Source: JAIQFF01 sp963725615
Lineage (GTDB): Bacteria; Acidobacteriota; Terriglobia; Terriglobales; Acidobacteriaceae
Reading direction: 5' to 3'
DNA length: 64,000 nt
Assembly: GCA_963725615.1 (NCBI GenBank)
Contig: CAVRZO010000001.1
Coordinates: forward strand, 62,001 to 126,000
Every line of letters begins with the position of its first letter. The first letter of the stretch is position 1. The notes under the pieces are model-generated. The model did no database searches, had not been told where the DNA came from, and was given only the letters and a program-made list of their open reading frames with translations. A program made the position numbers and the translations under genes. Of the stretch, positions 1 to 8,225 are shown piece by piece.

Positions 1-1071
1 GCGCATTTCCTGCTTCAGCTCCTCCTGATGGTTGCGCAGTTCCCGCGTGGCTTCCTCAATGTCTGGTCTCACTCTCTGGACTTCACGGACGGCGCGCTCG
101 ATCTCGGGCCTCACGCGGGCCATCTCGGATTGGACCTCGCTCATGTCAATCACAGTTTCAGCGTCAACGTCCGGCTCCTCGAGAGTCTCGTCGGTATCGA
201 GCAGTTCTGACTGGTTGCGTTCCGGCACGGTCAGGGTGAGATTTTGCTCCTTCTTTTCCCGAATGATGCTGACCGTGACTGTGCTGCTCTTGCGGCCGTG
301 CATGGCATGCGTGAAATCGCCGCTGTCACTGATGGACTCTCCGTTGACCTTCACAATCACGTCGCCTGCGCGGAAGCCGGCTTGCTCGGCGCGGCTGCCT
401 TTCTCCACGGAGCGCACCAGCACTCCCTTGCCATTCTTGGCGCCGAAGAAGTCTCCCAACTGCGGCGTAAGGTTTTCCACCATTAGCCCGCTGCGCGCGG
501 AAGAGTGAACGACGACGATCGAAACTGGCATATCCATCTCGGGAACAAATGGAGTCGCATTTACCGACGGCATGGCGGGCATCCCAGGGATCGCGGGTAT
601 CGCCGGCATGGCGAAGTTGAATGACTTGCCCGGTCCGCCCATCGCAAAAGCCTTTTTGCGGTCCGCCAGTTGGGCCTTGAGGGTGACGAGCTGGCCACCG
701 CGACTGATTCCGAGGGTTACTAAACGTCCGGGAGGAATTTCACGGATCATGCGGCGCAACTGCTCCACGCTCTCCACCTGGTTGCCGTTGAGGCTGAGAA
801 TTACGTCGTGCTCTTTGACTCCGGCCTTGCCGGCGGGAGCATCCTGATCAACCAGTGTGACCTCGACGCCGTGTTCTTCCTTCAGCTTCAGATCGGCCAG
901 CCGGTCGGTAGTGATATCACGAGTGTCAACGCCCAGGTAGGATCCGCCGCCGAAGTCCTCGCTGGAGTACCCGAAGGCCTCACTGAAAGGTTCTTGCAAG
1001 CACAGCTGCCCTCCGGTCGCGACTGCGGCAAACACCGGCAAAATTAGAATGGCGAGGATTGATCTGCGCAT
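1..1071 (-). CDS. Exported PDZ-domain protein (C-terminus outside window)
   Basis: The frame is open from the ATG at 1071 to base 1, giving 357 visible residues, so the C-terminus is missing. A clear AGGAG box precedes the start. Residues 1-20 form a signal peptide. A first PDZ fold spans about 43-135 (with AGVKEHDVILSLNG), then a proline/methionine-rich linker near 154-168, then a second PDZ at about 195-282 (AGFRAGDVIVKVNG). Residues 308-357 are charged and look like a coiled coil. No trypsin-like protease domain precedes the PDZs, so the visible part is not a DegP/HtrA protease; it may be a periplasmic scaffold or adaptor. It is the last visible gene of the sigma / anti-sigma / DUF4097 run and is separated from DUF4097 by a palindromic repeat. 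The role in envelope stress is inferred from context only. Confidence 0.85.
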   Translation of the reverse strand, partial: MRRSILAILILPVFAAVATGGQLCLQEPFSEAFGYSSEDFGGGSYLGVDTRDITTDRLADLKLKEEHGVEVTLVDQDAPAGKAGVKEHDVILSLNGNQVESVEQLRRMIREIPPGRLVTLGISRGGQLVTLKAQLADRKKAFAMGGPGKSFNFAMPAIPAIPGMPAMPSVNATPFVPEMDMPVSIVVVHSSARSGLMVENLTPQLGDFFGAKNGKGVLVRSVEKGSRAEQAGFRAGDVIVKVNGESISDSGDFTHAMHGRKSSTVTVSIIREKKEQNLTLTVPERNQSELLDTDETLEEPDVDAETVIDMSEVQSEMARVRPEIERAVREVQRVRPDIEEATRELRNHQEELKQEMR

Positions 1072-1093
1072 ATTCGTTCTCCTCTTTTACTAA

Positions 1094-1143
1094 TGGAGGC
1101 CGGGCGTCCCGCCCGGCTGGACGGGCGAGACGCCCGTCCTCCA
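1094..1143. repeat. Palindromic repeat, family A (two adjacent hairpins)
   Basis: Two GC-rich hairpins side by side, GCCGGGCGTCCCGCCCGGC and then a GGACGGGCG / CGCCCGTCC stem, flanked by TGGAGG and CCTCCA. It lies between the PDZ and DUF4097 genes. Related copies are at 3364-3454, 8843-8962 and 58441-58468. Confidence 0.7.
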
Positions 1144-1154
1144 TCAACCCACAC

Positions 1155-2354
1155 TCAGCGGCTGGCGAGAAAGGTGATGTCTCCAGTTGTCGTACGCACC
1201 TTCAGCGTCGGGCCGCCGCCGTTCAAATTGCCCTCGGCGGTGGCGGTCCCCGGACCCCACTCGCCACCTTCAGTTGTAACTCGAATCTCAGAAAAATCAG
1301 AGCGAATGCGATGGCCGTTTGCCAGTTCGATGGACGCCCGAATCGTGATGTTCAGTGTAGGCGCCAGATAAACCGTAATGTCCCCCGCCGAAGTCTCCAG
1401 CACCGAATCCGTACGGTCGGTTCCGGAAACGAACTTGGCCACAATGCCGCCGGCCCCGGTTTCGGCTCGCGCGGCAGGCACGCCGTTGAGTGTAATGCTG
1501 CCGCCTCCGGTCTCCGCCTTCACCGCTCCGGTCGCTGAACTCAGACGGATGCTGCCGCCACCCGTTTCAATTTCCGCTGGGCCCGCAATCTCGCCCAAGT
1601 CAATGCTGCCGCCACCAGTAGTGACTTTCAGCGGCCCGGAGCAGCGTTGCACCTCAATGCTGCCGCCCCCGGTCTCGAGCACAGCGCCCTGCATGCCGGA
1701 AACTACCAGCACGCTGCCACCGCCGGTCTCCGCATTGATCTTTCCTTTGGCCGAGCTTACTTTGATGCTGCCCCCACCCGTTCGCAGTGTGATCTCGCCG
1801 CCCACGGTTCCCACGTCGATGCTACCGCCCCCGGTCTCGGCGCTGATCACGCCTCCGATATCATCCAGGCGAATGCTGCCGCCGCCGGTTTCACCCTCGA
1901 CCCGGCCAGCGATGCCCGTGGCCGTCAGATCGCCGCCGTCAGTCTCCACCTTAACTAGATCAGTTCCGCGCGGAACGTTGATGACGAATTCGCTCGAGGA
2001 GCGCCGGGGTTTGCTGCCTGCCCACTCACCCGTTACCCAGGCAGTGTCTCCGCGAACGTAAACGCTGATTTTGTAAGCTTCGAACTCGCGGCGGGCCTTT
2101 TCTTCTGACGAAGCATACGAATGATTGCTGATGACGTAATTGATTGTCGATTGCGAACCGCCTGCAACCCGCACCACGCCCGAGTCCACCTTCACTCGCA
2201 GATTCTTCGCAGCCGCCAGGGAGCCGGTAATCTGCCGCGACCACTTGCCATTTTCCTGATAAACCCGAGTCTGTTCATCGGGGCGCGTCTCCTGTGCAAC
2301 CGCCAGGGGCAGGACCAGCAGCAGGAGCGCAACGATTTTAGATGACTTTTTCAA
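1155..2354 (-). CDS. Exported DUF4097 beta-repeat protein
   Basis: 399 residues starting at a TTG codon preceded by a good AAGGTGAG ribosome site. Residues 1-20 are a signal peptide ending ...PLAVAQ. From about residue 155 to 305 there are nine tandem units of about 19 residues built on the core ETGGGSI, which is typical of the DUF4097 (putative adhesin) family and predicts a right-handed beta-solenoid. DUF4097 proteins are often found beside ECF sigma/anti-sigma pairs, as here. It lies 57 nt downstream of the anti-sigma gene and probably shares its transcript. The molecular function of the family is not established; a surface or periplasmic sensor or adhesin role is inference. Confidence 0.85.
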   Translation of the reverse strand: MKKSSKIVALLLLVLPLAVAQETRPDEQTRVYQENGKWSRQITGSLAAAKNLRVKVDSGVVRVAGGSQSTINYVISNHSYASSEEKARREFEAYKISVYVRGDTAWVTGEWAGSKPRRSSSEFVINVPRGTDLVKVETDGGDLTATGIAGRVEGETGGGSIRLDDIGGVISAETGGGSIDVGTVGGEITLRTGGGSIKVSSAKGKINAETGGGSVLVVSGMQGAVLETGGGSIEVQRCSGPLKVTTGGGSIDLGEIAGPAEIETGGGSIRLSSATGAVKAETGGGSITLNGVPAARAETGAGGIVAKFVSGTDRTDSVLETSAGDITVYLAPTLNITIRASIELANGHRIRSDFSEIRVTTEGGEWGPGTATAEGNLNGGGPTLKVRTTTGDITFLASR

Positions 2355-2410
2355 CTCTCACCTTCCGATTCTTTGTTCCACACCAACCGCTTTTTCTCGA
2401 TCAATCTTTC

Positions 2411-3340
2411 TCAATCAATCTCCGACATCTGCGACAGCACATTGCGCGCCTGGGTGCGGATGTAAAGATTCTGATCGCTCTCCGCCAGCTTTTGCAGCAC
2501 CATGCGCACGCTGCTGTCGGCACGCACCGGTTCGAGCAGATGCAGCGCCTGCGTCCGCAAACCGGGGTTGGAATCGTTCACTAGGGCCTCGAGTACTGCA
2601 TCGCGCACGCGGACGTCGTTCTTTACATAGGACCCTAGCCCCTCGATCGCCTTCAGCCGCACGCCGGGGTTCGAGTCATAGCGCAGCGCATACAGAAGGG
2701 CTTCGCGCACCCGGGTATCGTTCGGCGTCTGAGTCAACAGGTCTACTGAGTCCATACGCACGCCCGAGTTGTAGTTGTTCCGGGTAGCAAACAACAGCAA
2801 CTGCTGGATGCGCTGATCGTTGATCGATCCTTGCGCCTCCTGGGTGGAAACTGTGTTGTAGCGGATGCTGATTTGAGATGACCCAGGCTGTTGCGAGATG
2901 GACTGGATACCGGTAATTGAAGATTCCGTAGGAGTAGCCGCTGTGGACAGGTCAACCGGACTTCGGCCATTCATTACTTGATATGTAGCCCCGATTCCCC
3001 CGGCAAAACCCACTATAAAGATTGCCGCCGCCAGCGCTGGCGCCAGCTTGATGGGACGAAGCCAAGCACCGGGGTCGAACACCAGGCGCTGCCAGAAGCC
3101 GCCCTGCTCCGTGGTTTCGAGTTCTTCCTGCAGCCGCATGCGCGACGCTGTAACCAGGTTGGGGGAGGGCTCCTGCACGGGGAACTGGGAGAGCGTGGCA
3201 TGAAGCTGGCGGGCCGCTTTCAGTTCCGCCGCGCAATCGGTGCAGCGCGCCACGTGTTGCTCCAGTTCGTAACGAGCGTCGTCAGGCAGCTCGTTATAGA
3301 TATGAAGCAGAATATTTTCCTGAACCCATTCGCATTTCAT
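2411..3340 (-). CDS. Membrane anti-sigma factor with HEAT-like repeats
   Basis: 309 residues, ATG preceded by AGGGG. The N-terminus carries the zinc anti-sigma signature H-x3-C-x2-C (H29, C33, C36), which in this family holds the cognate ECF sigma factor inactive. A single membrane helix lies at about 99-120 (LAPALAAAIFIVGFAGGIGA). The outer portion from about residue 175 to 300 is built of HEAT-like units with repeated 'DSNPGVRLKA' / 'DSNPGLRTQA' motifs. The placement predicts a cytoplasmic sigma-binding head and a periplasmic helical-repeat sensor. The gene follows the sigma gene (124 nt gap) and precedes the DUF4097 gene. The HEAT ectodomain is unusual for this family; the ligand is unknown. 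Confidence 0.88.
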   Translation of the reverse strand: MKCEWVQENILLHIYNELPDDARYELEQHVARCTDCAAELKAARQLHATLSQFPVQEPSPNLVTASRMRLQEELETTEQGGFWQRLVFDPGAWLRPIKLAPALAAAIFIVGFAGGIGATYQVMNGRSPVDLSTAATPTESSITGIQSISQQPGSSQISIRYNTVSTQEAQGSINDQRIQQLLLFATRNNYNSGVRMDSVDLLTQTPNDTRVREALLYALRYDSNPGVRLKAIEGLGSYVKNDVRVRDAVLEALVNDSNPGLRTQALHLLEPVRADSSVRMVLQKLAESDQNLYIRTQARNVLSQMSEID

Positions 3341-3363
3341 AGTTTCACCCCTTCGCAGGGGAG

Positions 3364-3454
3364 GTGTGGGACGGACACTCTTGTCCGTCGCCTTTGATTT
3401 GTCTTCTCTGCCGCGCTGCGGGCGGCCTGGACGGGCGGGACGCCCGTCCCTCCA
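3364..3454. repeat. Palindromic repeat pair, family A
   Basis: Two palindromes fill the gap between the sigma and anti-sigma genes: GGACGGACACTCTTGTCCGTC near 3369 and a GGACGGGCG / CGCCCGTCC hairpin at about 3429-3450. A long hairpin between two co-transcribed genes could affect mRNA stability or relative expression; that is inference. Confidence 0.65.
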
Positions 3455-3464
3455 TCAACCTTCT

Positions 3465-4061
3465 TCATCGCATGTCCGCCAGCGAGCCACGCAATTTCTG
3501 GGTGGCCCGGAATAAAGTATTTTTTGCCGTCTCTTCCGTCGTATTCAAAATCTCTCCGACGGTCCTTAATTTCAGTCCCTGGTAATGCTTCAACTCAAAA
3601 ACCATGCGCTCGCGCGGAGTCAGTTTGTCCAGAGCATGGTTGATGCGCTTCCCCAACTCGCGGCGCATCAAGTCGCGCTCGGGGTTTGCGCCAGCCCTGG
3701 CGTCGGGGACCTGCGCCAGGACGTCGTAAGCCTCGCCCTGAGCATCCACCGCGACCGGTGCATCTTCTTTCCGCACCTGCTTCTTCCGCAAGTGATCCAG
3801 GCAAAGGTTGGTCACGATGCGGTAGATCCAGGTATAGAAGGAGCACTCGAAGCGAAAATTCCCCACGCTCTTGTACGCCTTCAGAAAGGCATCCTGATAG
3901 ATGTCCTGGGCCTCGTGCTCCGACCCAGTCAGGTGCATGGCCAGCCGGAGGACAGCCTGGTCGTAGTGCCGCACCAGCTCCTCGAAGGCGGCGCGATTGC
4001 CGCGTTGCGCTTCGCGGACCAGCAGCGTGTCATCAATACGAGCTGAACTTTGCCCAGCCAT
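3465..4061 (-). CDS. ECF-type RNA polymerase sigma factor (RpoE-like)
   Basis: 198 residues from the ATG at 4061; the frame extends upstream to 4175 but the extra 38 residues do not resemble a sigma factor. Region 2 (about residues 8-85) contains the core-binding and -10 recognition helices, including SFYTWIYRIVTNLCLDHLRK. Region 4 (about 130-190) contains LTPRERMVFELKHYQGL and the helix-turn-helix TVGEILNTTEETAKNTLFRA. No regions 1 or 3 are present, as expected for group 4 sigma factors. It heads a four-gene run with a zinc anti-sigma factor, DUF4097 and PDZ proteins. Regulation is probably by sequestration on the membrane anti-sigma factor. Confidence 0.92.
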   Translation of the reverse strand: MAGQSSARIDDTLLVREAQRGNRAAFEELVRHYDQAVLRLAMHLTGSEHEAQDIYQDAFLKAYKSVGNFRFECSFYTWIYRIVTNLCLDHLRKKQVRKEDAPVAVDAQGEAYDVLAQVPDARAGANPERDLMRRELGKRINHALDKLTPRERMVFELKHYQGLKLRTVGEILNTTEETAKNTLFRATQKLRGSLADMR

Positions 4062-4297
4062 TTGGCCCCGAGTAAGGGCGTCCTGGGAATGGTCGCTTCG
4101 TTCCACCCCGCGATTCGCGTCCGGATGCAAAACCCCGCCAACCGCTAGATGTACTGCCCATGCATCGGCCGGCATCTTTAGTTGTCCTCGACTAAGCCGG
4201 GTGCCCTGCCGTTCTTCCCGGTTGCATAGCTATGGACGTGGCAGCAAAAGAACCGTGAGCAGCGATTATAGGAGTTTGGCCCTGTCCGTGCATGGGC

Positions 4298-6517
4298 TTA
4301 GTGGGGTACGGCCAAACGGGATAGCCATTGTTCCGGCAGATTCCGGCGCAGCAGGTAATATTCGTTTTCCGGGCGGTCGTCCTGGAGCGCGGGGACGTCG
4401 GGAGCGCCAGAAGTCACCTGGTCGAGCGCTAACTCCCGGCTGAGGATGATCGCGAACTGACCCTCCGGCGCGGTGTCGGGGCCCCATTCGACCAGGTCCT
4501 GCGCCGCCCTGGCTGGCAGGCGCTCCGCCAGTTCACGCGGTGTTCGGAAAACTATCGGTTGCTGGCTCGCCAGGAAATGAAAGCCCTTTCCATCCAGCGC
4601 ACGAAAAAGGCGAACATAAGGGAAAGATTCCTGCAGCGCTCGGGCGACAGCGGCTTTCACTACAGCGTCTCCATAGGGTAGCCATTGTTGCAGGATGCCG
4701 CCCGGCGCCAGCCTGCGCCTGATGATGGAATAGAACTCCTTCGAATACAGCAGGCTTGTGCCCGCCGCTTCCACTGGTGGCGGAGGGTCGATGGTAATGA
4801 CGTCATAATGCTCAGAAGTGCGTTCCAGGTAGCGGCGTCCGTCGTCAATCACTATGCGGGACAGCGGTGATCTCATCAACTCCGCACCATCGGAATGGTA
4901 GTAAGAGAACAGGCGCGGAACGCTGGGAACCAACTCCACCGCGGTTGTCTGGATGTCCCACGAAAGCAGTGAGCGATAGGTCGTGCCCATCCCGAAGCAC
5001 ACCACCAGGGCACTTCGGGGAGCGTGGTCGAGAAAAGCCAACGGCAGGTGCGCCATCATCTTGGTGATGGGAGTCAAAAAAGTGATCCCGATTCCATTCA
5101 CCAGCAATCGCTTGGTCATTCCCTCTCCGGTGGCAATCACCGTCGCCGTGTTGTCGCGAAGCACTTGGGACGGTACGAACAGGTCCTCGAAGCCTTTGAT
5201 GGCAATCACTCCAACCACCGCCAATACCGCGAGCCCGTAGGACAGTTTGCGCTGCAAAGTCTGCGCCGCTGCCCTTTCGGGACCGACTGACCATCGCGGC
5301 GCAAGGCCGATCATCAACCACGGGAGCGCGAACACGAACAGCACCCAGCGTTCGCTCATCAAAGGCAAGAGGATGAATCCCGCGACCAGCGGCCCCAGGA
5401 TGCAGCCCACCACGTTGACCGCATAAGCCTTGCCTGCCTGATCGGGATCGCCTCCCGACCAGCGATCCACCAGCATGGGCGTTACGAATCCCAGAATGGC
5501 TGAAAATGGTCCGATGCCAAGCACCAGGCGCAGAAGAGGCGAATAGAAATTCGGCACCTGAAAAAAAGGACTAGCCGTAAGCACAGGCAGAAGCGAAACA
5601 AATCCGAGCGTTCCCCAGACCAATCCTCCTTCGTGATCATGGGTGCGGCTCCAGAAGCGATACACTCGCGATCCCGCGAACGTCGCGGCCAGATAAACGC
5701 CCAGAATTGACGCGAAGGCATACACCACGGTGCTGAGATATGGAGTGAACTGACGGATCCACACTACCTCGGCGCCCATGCTCGAGAGCCCGGTGAGAAA
5801 CAGCAATATCAGCGGTTTGTTGCCGGACGGGAGCCGGACGGGCGGCCGATTGGAGACACGAGCCACGGGAGGTCCTTGCGACGACTGATCGTTCCCGGCC
5901 GACGACCGCCAAGACAAGCCCACGGCCGATACAAACAGCAGACCATTCAGCAGCGTTCCGATTCTGAGCGTACCGTGGAATCCGTAGATTTCGATCAGCA
6001 GCAGAGGCACTGTCGCGCCCGCCAACGCGCCCAGAACGTTGGCCAGGTAAAGAAAGCTGAAAGACCGGTGGGCTTCCCGCTGAAAGTTTTTGTTGATGGA
6101 CAGCATGGCCAGCGGAATCGTCGCGCCCATGCAGGCGCACCACGGAATCAACGTCAGGGCAACCCAGGCGCCGGAAAAGAGATAGTAGGTGGAGGAGGAG
6201 GAAATTGAAGCGCGCTCCAGCAGGACTCGTCCCCAAGAGAGTTCGGCGGGTACAGCGAGCGCAGAAATTCCGATCAGCAACTCAACAAATGCATAGAGGC
6301 TCAGCGCGGGAATGCTGATGAGGTCCCCATATCGCCGGATAGCGTAACCCGCTCCCCACGAGCCCAATCCGAGCCCAGCCATGAACATGGAAAGCACAAT
6401 GGAGACCAGCGCCGTAGTGACGCCGAACTGCGCCATGGACAGGCGGAGCCATACGATTTCGTAGAGGATGCTGCAGAATCCGGAGACGAAGAAGAATAGG
6501 AAAAACCAACCCATCAA
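4298..6517 (-). CDS. Membrane protein with C-terminal spermidine-synthase-like domain
   Basis: 739 residues. The N-terminal part, to about residue 460, is a multi-helix transporter-like region (MFS-like). The C-terminal part, about 480-620, has a spermidine synthase / class I methyltransferase fold. The nucleotide-binding loop is degenerate (GMGTTYRS instead of GGGDG) and the catalytic region reads IDDGRRYL then DVITIDPPPP. Such fusions are common in environmental bacteria but their substrates are unknown, so polyamine synthesis should not be assumed. The first codon is probably TTG at 6517, next to an ATG at 6514. A second, differently arranged member lies at 13888-16275. Confidence 0.8.
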   Translation of the reverse strand: MMGWFFLFFFVSGFCSILYEIVWLRLSMAQFGVTTALVSIVLSMFMAGLGLGSWGAGYAIRRYGDLISIPALSLYAFVELLIGISALAVPAELSWGRVLLERASISSSSTYYLFSGAWVALTLIPWCACMGATIPLAMLSINKNFQREAHRSFSFLYLANVLGALAGATVPLLLIEIYGFHGTLRIGTLLNGLLFVSAVGLSWRSSAGNDQSSQGPPVARVSNRPPVRLPSGNKPLILLFLTGLSSMGAEVVWIRQFTPYLSTVVYAFASILGVYLAATFAGSRVYRFWSRTHDHEGGLVWGTLGFVSLLPVLTASPFFQVPNFYSPLLRLVLGIGPFSAILGFVTPMLVDRWSGGDPDQAGKAYAVNVVGCILGPLVAGFILLPLMSERWVLFVFALPWLMIGLAPRWSVGPERAAAQTLQRKLSYGLAVLAVVGVIAIKGFEDLFVPSQVLRDNTATVIATGEGMTKRLLVNGIGITFLTPITKMMAHLPLAFLDHAPRSALVVCFGMGTTYRSLLSWDIQTTAVELVPSVPRLFSYYHSDGAELMRSPLSRIVIDDGRRYLERTSEHYDVITIDPPPPVEAAGTSLLYSKEFYSIIRRRLAPGGILQQWLPYGDAVVKAAVARALQESFPYVRLFRALDGKGFHFLASQQPIVFRTPRELAERLPARAAQDLVEWGPDTAPEGQFAIILSRELALDQVTSGAPDVPALQDDRPENEYYLLRRNLPEQWLSRLAVPH

Positions 6518-6537
6518 GTCGCCTCAGGAAGGTAGTT

Positions 6538-6661
6538 CTTCGCGACCTTTGCGGCAGTTCTTTGCGTCCTTTTGCGGTTAAGATTTTGATTTGATTTGCG
6601 GCAGAGATCAAAAGCCTTAACCGCAAAGTGCGCAAAGACACCGCAAAGGTCGCAAAGACAA
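6538..6661. repeat. Imperfect long inverted repeat (CGCAAAG type)
   Basis: Two arms of about 50 nt (6538-6589 and 6608-6661) are imperfect reverse complements. Each is built from short CCTTTGCGG / CCGCAAAGG units, with TTGCGGTTAAG pairing with CTTAACCGCAA. It separates rplI from the spermidine-synthase-like gene and could act as a terminator-like structure; no long T run follows. Confidence 0.6.
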
Positions 6662-6699
6662 ACCAGCGGGAAACTACGCCGCGTGCCGTAGACGCGTAC

Positions 6700-7152
6700 T
6701 TATTCCGTTGCTTCCTTCTCGATGACCACCTTCAGGTGAGTCGTCACGTCCTTGTGCAGCTTGACCGGTACGGTGAATTCGCCCACGGTCTTCAGCGGCT
6801 CGTGGATCTGAATCTTGCGACGGTCCACGTCAAAGCCCTTCTTCGCCAGTGCGTCCGCGATATCGCCGGAGGTGACAGAGCCGAAGAGCTGATCATTTTC
6901 GCCCGAGCGCCGCGTGAACGAAACCGACACGCCTTCGAACTGTTTGGCTAGAGCTTCAGCGCTGGTCTTCTCCTTGGCGGAGCGCCGGACAGCGGCGGCC
7001 TTCATCTGCTCGATCACGGCCTTATTGCCCTTTGAAGCCTCGATGGCAAGCTTGTGCGGCAGCAGATAGTTGCGTCCAAAACCTTCGGCGACCTTCACCA
7101 CGTCGCCGCGTGAGCCCAGCTTGGGCACATCTTCCTTCAGGATAACTTCCAT
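6700..7152 (-). CDS. rplI: 50S ribosomal protein L9
   Basis: 150 residues, the normal size for bL9. The start is the ATG at 7152, preceded by AAGGGAG at good spacing; the frame runs on upstream but that part is repeat sequence. The N-terminal domain reads MEVILKEDVPKLGSRGDVV and GFGRNYLLPHKLA, the conserved rRNA-binding part, followed by the long helix and a C-terminal domain. It is the last gene of the rpsF-rpsR-rplI run. bL9 binds 23S rRNA near the L1 stalk and supports reading-frame maintenance. Confidence 0.97.
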   Translation of the reverse strand: MEVILKEDVPKLGSRGDVVKVAEGFGRNYLLPHKLAIEASKGNKAVIEQMKAAAVRRSAKEKTSAEALAKQFEGVSVSFTRRSGENDQLFGSVTSGDIADALAKKGFDVDRRKIQIHEPLKTVGEFTVPVKLHKDVTTHLKVVIEKEATE

Positions 7153-7177
7153 GGATGACTCCCTTAGAAATTCTTTC

Positions 7178-7258
7178 TGCCGCGGATTCACACGGATCGT
7201 CACGGATTTTTTATTCCTTAGATTTAATCCGCGAGAACTCGAGTAATCCGTGGCCGTT
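7178..7258. repeat. Intergenic 'ATCCGTG...' repeat
   Basis: The gap between rplI and rpsR holds reiterated CCGCGGATTCACACGGAT / ATCCGTGGC elements. The same type occurs at 8153-8225 and 12086-12118. No coding content. Confidence 0.6.
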
Positions 7259-7262
7259 ATTT

Positions 7263-7649
7263 TTACGAGGCGCGTCCGGCAAACGGCAGCAACGCGATAT
7301 TCCGCGCCTGCTTGATGGCCAGGGACAGGCGCCGCTGGTGCGGCGTGCATACTCCGGTCAAACGCCGTGGGACAATCTTGCCGCTCTCTGCCACGAATTG
7401 GGCGAGCAACCGGACGTCCTTATAATTGATGGCCTCAATCTTCTCCACGCAGAATTTGCAAACCTTCTTGCGGCGAAAATACTTGCGCCCGCCTTCGCGG
7501 CCACCACCCGGGCCTCCGGGACGGGGAGGACGGCGTTCCCGATCGGGACGGTCTCCAAACGAGGGCCGGTCCCCGGCAGGCCGATCTCCGCCCGCCGGAC
7601 GCTCGCCACCAGAACTTGCTGCTGTTGTCGCTCTAATTTCTTCAGCCAT
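7263..7649 (-). CDS. rpsR: 30S ribosomal protein S18 with long N-terminal extension
   Basis: 128 residues, compared with about 75-90 for most bS18. The C-terminal 75 residues are a normal S18 core (INYKDVRLLAQFVAESGKIV, then RRLTGVCTPHQRRL). Cysteines in KVCKFCVEK and GVCTPH suggest a zinc-binding (C+) form. The first 54 residues are a low-complexity Gly/Arg/Pro/Asp region with repeated GDRP units, probably disordered. It lies between rpsF and rplI, and ssb, which often sits here, is absent. Confidence 0.95.
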   Translation of the reverse strand: MAEEIRATTAASSGGERPAGGDRPAGDRPSFGDRPDRERRPPRPGGPGGGREGGRKYFRRKKVCKFCVEKIEAINYKDVRLLAQFVAESGKIVPRRLTGVCTPHQRRLSLAIKQARNIALLPFAGRAS

Positions 7650-7654
7650 GATGC

Positions 7655-7741
7655 TCCTTAAAATCAGTCGTCAGTCCTCGGTCGTCAGTCGTTAGTTCGC
7701 AGTCGCCTTGCTGACGACTGACGCCTGACGACCGACGACTG
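7655..7741. repeat. Intergenic GTCGTCAGTC repeat, family E
   Basis: The rpsF-rpsR gap is filled with reiterated CAGTCGTCAGTCC and its complement GACGACTGACGCC, forming an inverted structure. The same family lies at 23836-23900, where it enters a coding region, and at 52974-53004. Confidence 0.65.
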
Positions 7742-8140
7742 TTATGCCGTGACCGCTGCCGTTTCTCCGCCGGCCTCTGTGACCGGGGCGGGCGGCGGGG
7801 TTTTGCGCTTGGCGTCGCGGATGGCCTTGACCTTGTCCAGGCGCTTTTGCTCCTCATCGATGCGCACGGTGATGAACTTGATCACCGGTTCGGTGACGCG
7901 CAGGCGGCGCTCCAGTTCGTGAATCAGCCCGCCGCCACCCTCCACCGTCAGCAGGACGTAGATGCCGTCGTGAAACCGGCGGACCATATAAGCCAGGCGG
8001 CGCTTGCCCATCTTCTCCACGCTCTTTACATTTCCGCCTGACGAAGTTACCGCGGTCTCGAGCGTGGAAATCAGCTTGTCCTGTTCTTCTTCCACCATGT
8101 CAGGGCGGACGATAAACATCAACTCATAAGTGCGGTTCAT
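7742..8140 (-). CDS. rpsF: 30S ribosomal protein S6
   Basis: 132 residues from the ATG at 8140, which has a GGAGAG box just upstream; an in-frame start 18 nt earlier is less likely. MNRTYELMFIVRPD and the ARRFHDGIYVLL-type strand (RRFHDGIYVLLTVEGGG) are typical of bS6. The C-terminus is extended with an alanine/proline tail. bS6 forms a heterodimer with bS18 in the small subunit platform, which matches rpsR being the next gene. Confidence 0.96.
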   Translation of the reverse strand: MNRTYELMFIVRPDMVEEEQDKLISTLETAVTSSGGNVKSVEKMGKRRLAYMVRRFHDGIYVLLTVEGGGGLIHELERRLRVTEPVIKFITVRIDEEQKRLDKVKAIRDAKRKTPPPAPVTEAGGETAAVTA

Positions 8141-8152
8141 TTTCTCTCCATC

Positions 8153-8225
8153 CGCCACGGATTCTCACGGATCAGCACGTTCGATTCATTGATTCGAATC
8201 CGTGTTCATCCGTGTAAATCCGTGG
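8153..8225. repeat. Intergenic 'ATCCGTG...' repeat
   Basis: Reiterated ATCCGTGTTCATCCGTG-type units between pth and rpsF, the same type as 7178-7258 and 12086-12118. No coding content. Confidence 0.55.

Noticed and set aside
1378..2061. A 227-codon open frame on the plus strand opposite the DUF4097 gene
   Set aside because: It is the antisense shadow of the repeated ETGGGSI units; proline/methionine repeats follow from the complement and no ribosome site or family is visible.
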